A stretch of DNA of 64,000 nucleotides from Lactobacillus sp. (GTDB lineage Bacteria > Bacillota > Bacilli > Lactobacillales > Lactobacillaceae): contig JAKVNR010000001.1 in assembly GCA_022483245.1 (NCBI GenBank), positions 1,364,001 through 1,428,000 of the forward strand, in the 5' to 3' direction. The notes below the pieces were generated by a model, which saw only the letters and a program-made list of their open reading frames with translations, ran no database searches and had not been told where the DNA came from. The position numbers and the translations under genes are program-made. Below, in pieces: positions 36,156 to 44,550 of the stretch. Each line of letters opens with the position of its first letter. Positions within the stretch are counted from its first letter, which is position 1.

Positions 36156-37070
36156 ATGAAGAATTTTACTTGTTTGAGCCGGCAAACATGGGCAAAGTTA
36201 GGCAAAACTGACGCAATTAAAGTTACTCCCCAAGAACTAGCTGAATTAAAATCCTTGGGGGATGTCTTAAGCCCGCAAGATGTGCGCGAGATTTATATTC
36301 CACTTTTGTCTTATTTGCACTTGTTCTATGATAATTTGAACCAGTTGCAACGGGAACGGACGGGATTTTTACAAATACAGCCTCGAAAACGGCCGTTTAT
36401 TATTGGAATTTCTGGGTCAGTGGCTGTTGGCAAATCAACGACTGCCCGCCTATTGCAATTGTTGCTGCAGCGGTTTTGGCCGCATAGCCAGGTCCATTTG
36501 ATGACGACTGATGGCTTTTTGTATTCAAATGCGGAACTGCAGCGGCGGCATTTGATGGAACGCAAAGGTTTTCCGGAATCATATAATATGCAGCTGCTCG
36601 CTGATTTCTTAACAGATGTAGCTTCGAGCAAGGAAGATGTTGTATATCCGCTGTATTCGCAAAGCTTGAGCGATATTATTCCAGGTAAATATGGTCATGT
36701 TAAGCAACCGGATGTCTTGATTATTGAGGGGATCAATACTTTGCAACTGCCTGAAAATGGGCAAGTTGTGACTAGCGATTTCTTTGATTTTTCAATTTAT
36801 ATTGATGCGGCTGAAAATCTAATTGAATCCTGGTTCATGAACAGATTTGTTAAGCTGCTGGATTTAAACAAAGATGATCCGACTAATTTCTATTATGAAT
36901 GGGCTAACGGGCCGCGTGAAAAGGCACTGCAGATGGCAGAAGAGACGTGGCAAATGGTCAATTTAGTCAACTTGCGGGAGTATATTGCCCCAACGAAGAG
37001 CCGGGCCAATTTGATCTTGCATAAGTGTACAGGTCATAAAATTGATAGTATCTACTTAAGAGACTACTAA
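36156..37070 (+). CDS. coaA: Pantothenate kinase, type I
   Basis: 304 residues. Phosphorylates pantothenate, the first step of CoA synthesis. P-loop ISGSVAVGKST, DGFLYSNAEL, and the conserved segment around FDFSIYIDA and NFYYEWA are present. AAAAGGAGA precedes ATG 36156. Divergent from the acyltransferase gene. Confidence 0.93.
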   Translation: MKNFTCLSRQTWAKLGKTDAIKVTPQELAELKSLGDVLSPQDVREIYIPLLSYLHLFYDNLNQLQRERTGFLQIQPRKRPFIIGISGSVAVGKSTTARLLQLLLQRFWPHSQVHLMTTDGFLYSNAELQRRHLMERKGFPESYNMQLLADFLTDVASSKEDVVYPLYSQSLSDIIPGKYGHVKQPDVLIIEGINTLQLPENGQVVTSDFFDFSIYIDAAENLIESWFMNRFVKLLDLNKDDPTNFYYEWANGPREKALQMAEETWQMVNLVNLREYIAPTKSRANLILHKCTGHKIDSIYLRDY

Positions 37071-37136
37071 TTATTTGTTATACTATAGTTTATGAGTGCA
37101 GAGATGCAATTTTAAGTAAGTGAGGAAGATAAATAC

Positions 37137-37697
37137 ATGGTACAAGCAATTGATTTGAAAAAAGGCATGATTTTTACTCAAAATGGTAAGCTGCTGAAAG
37201 TTGTTCAAGCTAACCACCACAAGCCTGGTAAAGGCAACACGGTTATGCAAATGGACTTGCGCGATGTACGTAACGGCGGGATCGCCCACACTACAATGCG
37301 TCCAAGTGAAAAAGTTGACCTGGTTGAAGTTACTAAAAAGAATGCTTCTTTCTTATTCAACGAAGCAGATACCTACACTTTTATGGACACTGCTACTTAC
37401 GAACAATACGAAGTTAGCTCAGAACAATTAGGCGACGACAAGAACTACTTGACGCCAAACTTGGAAGTTGTGCTGGAATTTACTGACGCCAACGAATTAA
37501 TCGGAATTGAATTACCAGCATCTGTTACTTTGACTGTACAAGAAACTCAACCTGGCATCAAGGGTGCTACTGCTGCTGGTGGCGGCAAGCCTGCAACGAT
37601 GGAAACTGGCTTGGTAGTTACTGTGCCTGACTTTATTAACGAAGGCGACAAGCTGATCATCAACACTGCTGATGGCAAGTACAAGTCACGTGCTTAA
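37137..37697 (+). CDS. efp: Elongation factor P
   Basis: 186 residues with three beta-barrel domains. The first holds the loop HHKPGKGN with the lysine that enters the ribosome to aid Pro-Pro bond formation. Domain I to III motifs (MRPSEKVDLV, LTVQETQPGIKGAT) are normal. Single-gene unit with its own terminator. Confidence 0.95.
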   Translation: MVQAIDLKKGMIFTQNGKLLKVVQANHHKPGKGNTVMQMDLRDVRNGGIAHTTMRPSEKVDLVEVTKKNASFLFNEADTYTFMDTATYEQYEVSSEQLGDDKNYLTPNLEVVLEFTDANELIGIELPASVTLTVQETQPGIKGATAAGGGKPATMETGLVVTVPDFINEGDKLIINTADGKYKSRA

Positions 37698-37723
37698 TTT
37701 GTAGTGATACATTTTAATTAATG

Positions 37724-37754
37724 AAAAAGACGAGTGAAAACTCGTCTTTTTTTG
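37724..37754 (+). terminator. Terminator after efp
   Basis: AAAAAGACGAGT/ACTCGTCTTTTT perfect stem with a GAAA loop. Confidence 0.9.
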
Positions 37755-37898
37755 TTTACATTTTTCAAAATTATTTTTTGAGATATACGATTATTTATTT
37801 GAATAGGCGAAGCGCGGCGATTACTGAAAACATAGTTTCTGTAAATACCATTATTTTTTCATGAAAAATTATATAACGCGGAAAAGCTGTTTTTTAAA

Positions 37899-37929
37899 TT
37901 GCCAGCCTGGGGGGGGTAAATTGTATACT
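37899..37929 (+). promoter_or_regulatory. Promoter candidate with a G8 tract in its spacer
   Basis: TTGCCA (37899-37904) and TATACT (37924-37929) are separated by 19 bases that include eight consecutive G (37909-37916). Six G would give the ideal 17-base spacer. Homopolymer length changes here would alter promoter strength, a known phase-variation design. It lies 61 bases before the adhesin start codon. A second candidate -35 (TTGACG, 37931) has no good partner. Confidence 0.6.
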
Positions 37930-37989
37930 GTTGACGTTTGTATAGAGGAATAAGTTAGTTAATCTTTTAGGGGTATTTCAGAAAGAAAA

Positions 37990-39696
37990 ATGAAAGTTAG
38001 TTGTTGTTGTCGGAAAATAGTTAATCTTGGTATAGCGCTGATGCTGGGTGTCGGCGCTTTTGCGTCTAGTACGCCTGTTTATGCAACTGTAGGGACGCAA
38101 ACTACTGGAGAGACGCAAACTACCAGTGCAGAAGAAAAAACTACCAATACAGAAGAAACCGAAAGTGGAATTTATCAGGATACTACCGCAGTTAAAAACC
38201 GCGAGCAGTATGATACTGTTGGCAAGATGAGCCAGTACATGGCTAAGCATAATGCTTTAGGCGTCGCTGGCGAATTCCATCTTTTTGGCAATGAAGTTAC
38301 GTTAAACGCGGATACAAACGGCAATGTTGCAGCTAATAAATTTAACAGCGGTAAAGAATGCGAATGTGGTACTCGTGGCAATAGCGTGAATGCTAGCGAT
38401 GGCGATTTGTATTATTTACATGATATTGACCATTTGGGTGATAAATTTCGTTTTAGAAACGAAAATGGCAGTCATTTAGTTTTGAATAAAGATGCTGAAA
38501 AAGCTGAAGATCCTAATGATCAAAGCGCCCTAACCATCAAAAAAGATGATCAAACTTACCGTATTGAAAAGGGTAAGGTTAACTTAGATGACATTGATAA
38601 CGAAAAAGGAGAAACGGATTACTTAGATATCAATAACGAGCTAGTAAAATTATCACAAAAGTCTGACGGCTGGTTTAATGAAAAACAATCTGATGGCGTG
38701 AAAGTTGATTTCAGTGATATGAACAAGCGTCAAATTGACGTATCAAAGGCTAAAGCGAATGATCAAAATTTGGTGTTTGTTGATGTGCCAGCTGAATATT
38801 TAGAGGCTTCTCAACCTATAACTATTTCAGGGCTATCTGCTAATGAAAATGCTAAAACTATTATTATTAATGTGGTTAGCGGCAAAAATTCATTAAATGT
38901 GCAAACCCAAACTAAGCTAATCTATGATAATCAACGAGAAGTATCACCTAATGAAAAGCATGATTATCCCAATCGTCTCTTGTGGAATTTTGGCACTAGT
39001 ATGGAGAAAGTGGTGTTCTCATCAGGCTACTTTATGGGAAGTGTGTTAGCGACTAACGCTCATGTAGAAGCTGATGTCAACGTAGACGGCAACATTGTTG
39101 CGGATTCTATTGAAGTTAAAGGCGGCGAAACCCACCGTTGGGATTTAACTCCTACTCCTAATGCTGATTTCACTAAGCCTACTGGCGATGATGGTTCTCA
39201 TCAGGAAAACCATTTCGACCCAACCACTCCAACTGGTGGTCAAGATGAAACTAACAAGCCTAGTCAGCCAAGTGAATCTACCGATGATAAACCGGGTAAA
39301 CCTGATGATCAGATTGATGTAATCATTCCTGGTCGAGATGAAAACCATGAAACTCCAGGTAATAATACTGATGTTCCAGACTTGCCATTTCCTGATGAAC
39401 CTACTCTGAAGCCTAAGCACGAAGATTCTTTCTTTGAACCAATCAAGCCGAATGATGAAACAACTGTCCCAGCCAAGACAGTTTCAGTTCAAACTAACGG
39501 CATTCAACCAAAATCTCATCAAACTGGCTTCCAGACAGTAGCTGTTTCAAAAACTGCTCATCAACAATCTGCAGCGAAAACAACTCGGCAAGCCTCACTG
39601 CCGCAAACTGGTGGTCAAAATGTTTTTGCCCTGTTGGGAATAATGATTGTTTCTTTGGCAGCTGGTTTATACTTATCGGCTAAAAAGCATAATTAA
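37990..39696 (+). CDS. LPQTG-anchored adhesin with choice-of-anchor-A domain
   Basis: 568 residues. A short signal peptide ending VYA (no YSIRK) is followed by a Thr/Glu-rich stretch. The choice-of-anchor-A adhesive domain is at about 85-380: YMAKHNALGVAGEFHLFGNE at the start and VVFSSGYFMGSVLATNAHVE with GNIVADSIEV at its end. A Pro/Asp-rich wall-spanning region follows. The end has LPQTG, a hydrophobic helix and SAKKHN, for sortase A anchoring. The Shine-Dalgarno is weak, so expression may be low. See the poly-G promoter entry. Confidence 0.85.
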   Translation: MKVSCCCRKIVNLGIALMLGVGAFASSTPVYATVGTQTTGETQTTSAEEKTTNTEETESGIYQDTTAVKNREQYDTVGKMSQYMAKHNALGVAGEFHLFGNEVTLNADTNGNVAANKFNSGKECECGTRGNSVNASDGDLYYLHDIDHLGDKFRFRNENGSHLVLNKDAEKAEDPNDQSALTIKKDDQTYRIEKGKVNLDDIDNEKGETDYLDINNELVKLSQKSDGWFNEKQSDGVKVDFSDMNKRQIDVSKAKANDQNLVFVDVPAEYLEASQPITISGLSANENAKTIIINVVSGKNSLNVQTQTKLIYDNQREVSPNEKHDYPNRLLWNFGTSMEKVVFSSGYFMGSVLATNAHVEADVNVDGNIVADSIEVKGGETHRWDLTPTPNADFTKPTGDDGSHQENHFDPTTPTGGQDETNKPSQPSESTDDKPGKPDDQIDVIIPGRDENHETPGNNTDVPDLPFPDEPTLKPKHEDSFFEPIKPNDETTVPAKTVSVQTNGIQPKSHQTGFQTVAVSKTAHQQSAAKTTRQASLPQTGGQNVFALLGIMIVSLAAGLYLSAKKHN

Positions 39697-39703
39697 ATAG
39701 ATG

Positions 39704-39734
39704 AAAAAAGGGCGAGTTAAAACTCGTCCTTTTT
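39704..39734 (+). terminator. Terminator after the adhesin gene
   Basis: AAAAGGGCGAGTT/AACTCGTCCTTTT stem with one G-T pair. Confidence 0.88.
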
Positions 39735-39835
39735 GTTGTCCTCAGCTTTTTTTATTAAATAAATTCATTTTTGGGGTTTGCTTTTCCTGCTAACGAGCCT
39801 ATACTGAGGACACTTTATTAAGGAGGGCTATTCAG

Positions 39836-41179
39836 ATGGCACAAGCAAAACTTCATCGTGACCTAAAAAGTCGACACGTAACTATGATTGCAATTGGCGG
39901 TGCCATCGGTACTGGCCTGTTCTTAGGCTCTGGCGTTGCAATTAAACAAACTGGTCCAGCAATTATCCTGTCTTATTTAATAGTAGGAATCATCACTTTT
40001 TTCATGATGAGGGCTTTGGGTGAGCTTATTTTGGCCGATCCAGACCAACATTCTTTTTTAGAAGCAATTAGGACGCAGCTAGGCAATCGCTGGGAATTTG
40101 TAGCCGGTTGGACTTACTGGGCCTGCTGGCTAAGCTTGGCCATGGCTGATTTAACTGCCACTGGCATTTATTTGAAATATTGGTTTCCCTGGCTTCCGCA
40201 ATGGGTTGGGCCGCTGCTAATTGTCATTTTGCTGATGCTGGTTAATCTGGTCAATGTCGGCTTGTTCGGCGAACTTGAATCATGGTTTTCAATGATAAAA
40301 GTCATTGCAATCGTGGCTTTAATTGTGGTTGGTCTAGTGATGATCGTGATGCATATGCGAGTAGATAGCGGCACCGTGTCTTTGAATAATTTGACTAGTC
40401 ATGGCGGCTTCTTCCCGCGCGGCTGGTGGGGATTTCTGCAGTCGTTTCAAATGGTGGTTTTTGCCTTTGTTGGTGTGGAAATTGTCGGTTTGACTGCTGG
40501 TGAAACAGCTCAACCTGAGCGCGATATTCCAAAAGCGATTAATACCTTGCCTGTTAGAATTGGTTTATTCTACATCGGGTCGATGATTGCAATTATGGCG
40601 GTATATCCATGGAACAAAATCAAAACCGATGTCAGCCCATTTGTACAGGTTTTTGCCAGCATTGGCATTCCTGGGGCAGCTGCAATTTTGAATTTCGTGG
40701 TTTTAACGGCGGCGATGTCGGCGACTAATAGTGCAATTTTTTCAACTAGCCGGTCGATGTTTGCGATGGCTGAAGCTGGTAATGCACCAAAAAGGCTAGG
40801 AACTGTTAATAAAAAGGGTGTGCCTTATCGATCCTTAGCCTTATCTTCGTTGATCTTATTTGCGGTCGTGATATTGAACTATTTGATGCCAGCGGCGATT
40901 TTCAATATTGTGTCGACTGTTTCCACGATTAACTTTATCGGCGTGTGGTTAATTATTATGTGGGCACATTTGGTTTACCGTAAAAAGCAAAAACAGGTAA
41001 GTGCTTTTCCGATGCCAGGCTTTCCAGTTACTAGTTGGCTGACGATTGTATTTTATTTCTTGGTATTAGTGATTTTGCTCTTTATCCCGCAAACGCAGCT
41101 GGCGGTAATTCTATCAATTTTATTCATCGGCGGTTTAAGCTTAATTTATAATTTGTTGCCGATTGCTGATAATAATTAA
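39836..41179 (+). CDS. Amino acid permease, APC superfamily (AAT-type)
   Basis: 447 residues and about twelve membrane helices. The first helix has the APC signature IAIGGAIGTGLFLGSG. The RHVTMIAIGG start and the FVGVEIVGLTAGETAQPERDIPKAIN segment match the AAT group (D-alanine/glycine, histidine, lysine and similar). The exact substrate cannot be read. AAGGAGG precedes the ATG and a strong terminator follows. Confidence 0.88.
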   Translation: MAQAKLHRDLKSRHVTMIAIGGAIGTGLFLGSGVAIKQTGPAIILSYLIVGIITFFMMRALGELILADPDQHSFLEAIRTQLGNRWEFVAGWTYWACWLSLAMADLTATGIYLKYWFPWLPQWVGPLLIVILLMLVNLVNVGLFGELESWFSMIKVIAIVALIVVGLVMIVMHMRVDSGTVSLNNLTSHGGFFPRGWWGFLQSFQMVVFAFVGVEIVGLTAGETAQPERDIPKAINTLPVRIGLFYIGSMIAIMAVYPWNKIKTDVSPFVQVFASIGIPGAAAILNFVVLTAAMSATNSAIFSTSRSMFAMAEAGNAPKRLGTVNKKGVPYRSLALSSLILFAVVILNYLMPAAIFNIVSTVSTINFIGVWLIIMWAHLVYRKKQKQVSAFPMPGFPVTSWLTIVFYFLVLVILLFIPQTQLAVILSILFIGGLSLIYNLLPIADNN

Positions 41180-41209
41180 AAAATCCAGAAGGTACCTTCT
41201 GGATTTTTT
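41178..41209. terminator. Bidirectional terminator
   Basis: AAAAAATCCAGAAGG/CCTTCTGGATTTTTT is a perfect 15-bp stem serving the permease and the convergent surface protein gene. Confidence 0.92.
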
Positions 41210-41225
41210 GCTTGTCCAAGCTGAA

Positions 41226-42323
41226 TTATTCTTTTTCTTTACGGCTGATGAACCAAGCTGCACCGATGCTGAAGATTGTGAGGGTAATGCCAGCAAGCGA
41301 AGCATAGCGCACGGCAGAATTGGTTAGTGGCAGGGATGTCATGTCAGTGAATTGGCTGTCATTGCTGCCATTTCTAGTTGAATTTGGGAGGGTATTAGTG
41401 GTTGAGCTACTTGGTTTTAAAGTTGTGGAACTTTGATTGCTATTTGAACTGCCTGGGTTGCTGTTGTTGCCGTTGTTTTCTGAATCGCTGCTGCCAGTAT
41501 CATTATCAGTATCTGGGATTTCCGGCTCTTCAGGCTTGACTGGTACCTCAGGTTCCTCTGGAGTTTCAGGCGTCTCAGGTTCGGTTGGCGTTATTGGTTC
41601 ATAAGTTACGTAAACATGATTATTCTCTGAAAAAGTCGGTAGATCTTTGTCATCATTAATGGCTGTCGGAAAATCGTGTTTATTAACTGAGTATGATGAT
41701 TCTGTCTTATTGCCATCATATTCATAGCGAACTTTTACTTGGTAGCCGGGGATTTCTTTAAGCGTCTGCTCACTCCAGCCGCCGTTTAGTTTCCAATCAT
41801 CATTTTCGTTTTTGCGCGAATAAGTTGCGCTTTGTGTAATTGTTTCCGAGTTGTTTGAGTTATTTGGGTAGGTGATATGAATATATCTATTAAAAGTTTT
41901 AGTTTCTGTTTGAGTCGGCGAGTCCTTTAAACGAACTTTTAAGTGAATTGGATCAGGATCTTTTCCGTCTACTTTAACATCGACAACATATGGCTTTGTC
42001 CACAACTCGTACCCTTGCGGCACATTGTTTAGAATGGTGTGTTTTATTTGATGACTTTTGATGGTTGTCTTGTCCTTAGCTTTAATGTAAGCTGTGCCGA
42101 CTGATTTTGAATTGTCCCAATATTCAATTTTTAGGGTATATATGTTGTTAGTTTTTTCTGATGATGAATCATCACTGCCGGTGTCTACTGTGACTTCGCT
42201 GCTGGTTTGATCAGCCAAAGCTGAGCTGGCTGTGCCACCTAAACAGGTCAGACTGAGCAGAATGGCTGCAGTTCCCGTGGTTAATTTGCGGATCGCAAAT
42301 TGTGTCTTTTTGTTTTTCAACAT
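41226..42323 (-). CDS. Mub-like surface protein with YSIRK-type signal and LPLTN sorting-like motif
   Basis: 365 residues. FAIRKLTTGTAAILLSL is a YSIRK-type signal; cleavage is near residue 37. Residues about 135-250 form a Mub B2-like module (TKTFNRYIHITYPNNS to GYQVKVRYEY). A Pro/Glu repeat stretch (about 250-290) and a Ser/Asn-rich wall linker follow. The C-terminus has LPLTNS, a membrane helix and RKEKE. The usual LPXTG glycine is replaced by Asn, so it may use another sortase or anchor poorly. GGAGGA precedes the ATG. Confidence 0.8.
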   Translation of the reverse strand: MLKNKKTQFAIRKLTTGTAAILLSLTCLGGTASSALADQTSSEVTVDTGSDDSSSEKTNNIYTLKIEYWDNSKSVGTAYIKAKDKTTIKSHQIKHTILNNVPQGYELWTKPYVVDVKVDGKDPDPIHLKVRLKDSPTQTETKTFNRYIHITYPNNSNNSETITQSATYSRKNENDDWKLNGGWSEQTLKEIPGYQVKVRYEYDGNKTESSYSVNKHDFPTAINDDKDLPTFSENNHVYVTYEPITPTEPETPETPEEPEVPVKPEEPEIPDTDNDTGSSDSENNGNNSNPGSSNSNQSSTTLKPSSSTTNTLPNSTRNGSNDSQFTDMTSLPLTNSAVRYASLAGITLTIFSIGAAWFISRKEKE

Positions 42324-42475
42324 AGTTTGTGTCCTCCGTTAATCACAAAGATTAAGCTTATTAATTTGACCATAGAATATCCTATAGATTAGTCTTGATC
42401 TTTTTGCTGATAGCTAGTAAACTATTTGTGAAAATTATGTTGTAAATGCAACTAAAAATATTGAGTGTGTGAATA

Positions 42476-42931
42476 ATGAATGAACAAATTTTGCGCCAAA
42501 TTGGGACAATTGCACGGGCATTTGATTCTATAGCAAACATTGAATTTAAAGACCTAGAGTTAAGCCGGGGCCAGTATTTATTTTTAACGAGAATTGCAGA
42601 ACAGCCGGGAATTATTGCCAATCAACTGGCAAATTTATTAAGCGTTGATCGAACAACAACTGCCCGCAGCGTACAAAAATTAGTTAAGCAGGGGCTGGTT
42701 GAAAAGAAGGCCGATCCTGTCAACCACAAGATTAAGCATTTATGGGTTACAAAATCGGGGCAAAAGCTGGCAGATGTGATCGAACGTGAAAATGTTTATT
42801 CTAATCAATCTGTTTTAGAGGGCTTAACTAAGGAAGAACAAGCTGAACTAGCGCGCTTGTTAACTAGTGTTGAACAGGCCGCGCAAACTAGTTGGTACTT
42901 CGTGAAAAATGGCGGAAAACGGCAATATTAA
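42476..42931 (+). CDS. MarR-family transcriptional regulator
   Basis: 151 residues. Winged helix-turn-helix with QPGIIANQLANLLSVDRTTTARSVQKLVKQGLVEKK (in parts, about 43-78) and the flanking dimer helices. Probably controls itself and the acetyltransferase that starts 12 bases downstream. Ligand unknown. Confidence 0.88.
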   Translation: MNEQILRQIGTIARAFDSIANIEFKDLELSRGQYLFLTRIAEQPGIIANQLANLLSVDRTTTARSVQKLVKQGLVEKKADPVNHKIKHLWVTKSGQKLADVIERENVYSNQSVLEGLTKEEQAELARLLTSVEQAAQTSWYFVKNGGKRQY

Positions 42932-42942
42932 GGAGGACTTGA

Positions 42943-43461
42943 ATGACAGGCTACACGATTAAAAATGTAACTTTGGCAGATTTGAAAACATTGCAAGAAA
43001 TTTCCCGGGAAACTTTTAAAGCTACGTTTGATCCTTATACTCAGCCAGATGATATGGAGAAGTTCTTGCAGGAAGGATATTCTGATAAAAAGCTGACAGC
43101 AGAAATTAATAATCCTGATAGCCATTTTTTCTTCTTAATGGTTGGTGAAGCAGTGGCCGGCTATTTGAAAGTGAATGTCGGGCGAGCTCAAACGGAATCT
43201 TTGCGGCCAAATGCGCTAGAGGTTGAACGGATCTATTTAAGGGCAAAGTTTCAGCATCAAGGTTTAGGGCTGGTTTTAATTAAATTGGCTGAAAAGATAG
43301 CGCGGCAAGAACAAAAAGACTACATGTGGCTGGGTGTGTATGAGCATAATTTGGTTGCTCAAAAATTCTATGCTAAAGATGGGTTTAAACGAGTAAGCCA
43401 GCATGTTTATCAAGTTGGCACTGATCCGCAGGTTGATTACTTACTAGTGAAAAAATTGTAA
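42943..43461 (+). CDS. GNAT N-acetyltransferase, PaiA-like
   Basis: 172 residues. The acetyl-CoA loop (LRAKFQHQGLGLVLIKLAEKIA, in parts) and the C-terminal WLGVYEHNLVAQKFYAKDGF are present. The closest pattern is PaiA, the spermidine/spermine acetyltransferase, but the substrate is not certain. Co-transcribed with the MarR gene; AAGGAGG precedes the ATG. Confidence 0.82.
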   Translation: MTGYTIKNVTLADLKTLQEISRETFKATFDPYTQPDDMEKFLQEGYSDKKLTAEINNPDSHFFFLMVGEAVAGYLKVNVGRAQTESLRPNALEVERIYLRAKFQHQGLGLVLIKLAEKIARQEQKDYMWLGVYEHNLVAQKFYAKDGFKRVSQHVYQVGTDPQVDYLLVKKL

Positions 43462-43494
43462 AAAAATAAGCTCCACAAGGAAGCTTATTTTTTT
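43461..43494. terminator. Bidirectional terminator
   Basis: AATAAGCT/AGCTTATT with CC/GG extension and flanking A and T runs, between convergent genes. Confidence 0.82.
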
Positions 43495-43502
43495 ATGAAA
43501 TT

Positions 43503-44423
43503 TTATTCGCCTTTGAAAGTACCAGCTTCAACTTCACGCAAGAAGTCAGCCAAGTGCTTGTAGTAAACGTCGGGGTTGTCGACCATGTGGTGGTGGCCGC
43601 CATCAGGAGTAGTTACTAACCGTGAGTTAGGAATTTCTTTTTGCATAGTCCGCGCAGTCTCCAGCGGCATAGTATCTTTTTCACCGAAAGTCAATAAAGT
43701 TGGAACTTTAATCTTATGCAATTGATCACGGAAATGCCAGTCCTTCAACTTACCAGTAATGACGAATTCGTTATCGCCTTGGAAAGTATTGTAGATGACG
43801 GTATCGCTGCCTTTCATGCTGTATAAATGTTCCAGCTTGGATGGTTGACGGCGGTCAAGGAAGTTAATATTCAAAATGTGAACATCTTCCTGGTAGCGCT
43901 CGTTATCATAATTATTGTTGCGTTCGCATTCGTGCATGAAATCAATTTCAGTCTGTGGCAGTACTTCTTGCCGGCGGCGGTTAACACTAGCAACGTATTC
44001 GTCAATTTCATCAACCATCGAAGAAATGATAGCACCCTTTAAATGCTGACCATATTTAACGGCGTATTCTTGAACCAGCAAACCGCCCCAACTTTGACCA
44101 ATTAAGTAGAAGTTGTCTAAGCCAAGCTTGCGGCGAACTTCATCGACTTCATCCAAATAATATTCATAAGTTAGATACTTTTTAGCGAGCTCGGGGTCTG
44201 AAAAGTCTGGTTGGTCTGAGTACAAAGAACCTAGTTGGTCATACATGGTAACTTGTACATCTAAACCTTGCTTTTTTAATTGATAAGCGGCATCTTCCCA
44301 ATATTCGTGGTTGCCGCCAGGGCCGCCGTGCAAAGCTAATAAGTGAATTTTGCCGGTACCTTGTGTATTAGTCCACAAATGGTAGCCATTGTCTAAAGTG
44401 ATAATTGTAGTTCCTTGTTTCAT
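43503..44423 (-). CDS. Proline-specific aminopeptidase/prolinase (S33 family)
   Basis: 306 residues. LHGGPGGNHEYW, nucleophile in GQSWGG, acid in FGEKDTMPL and His in PDGGHHHMV. It differs clearly from the PepI at 29657-30544 and resembles the prolinase (PepR)/PepPN branch of lactobacilli. Together they suggest a strong need to use proline-containing peptides. A GGAGG lies just before the ATG; single-gene unit. Confidence 0.82.
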   Translation of the reverse strand: MKQGTTIITLDNGYHLWTNTQGTGKIHLLALHGGPGGNHEYWEDAAYQLKKQGLDVQVTMYDQLGSLYSDQPDFSDPELAKKYLTYEYYLDEVDEVRRKLGLDNFYLIGQSWGGLLVQEYAVKYGQHLKGAIISSMVDEIDEYVASVNRRRQEVLPQTEIDFMHECERNNNYDNERYQEDVHILNINFLDRRQPSKLEHLYSMKGSDTVIYNTFQGDNEFVITGKLKDWHFRDQLHKIKVPTLLTFGEKDTMPLETARTMQKEIPNSRLVTTPDGGHHHMVDNPDVYYKHLADFLREVEAGTFKGE

Positions 44424-44550
44424 GGTTGGCCTCCTTGTTAGTTAACTAAGTTCATCTTATCACAAAACGGCAAGCGCACACAATCGGGTTATTGTTCACT
44501 ATATTGTTATTGCCTATAATAGTAGCTATTGAATGAAATGAGGTGCTGCC

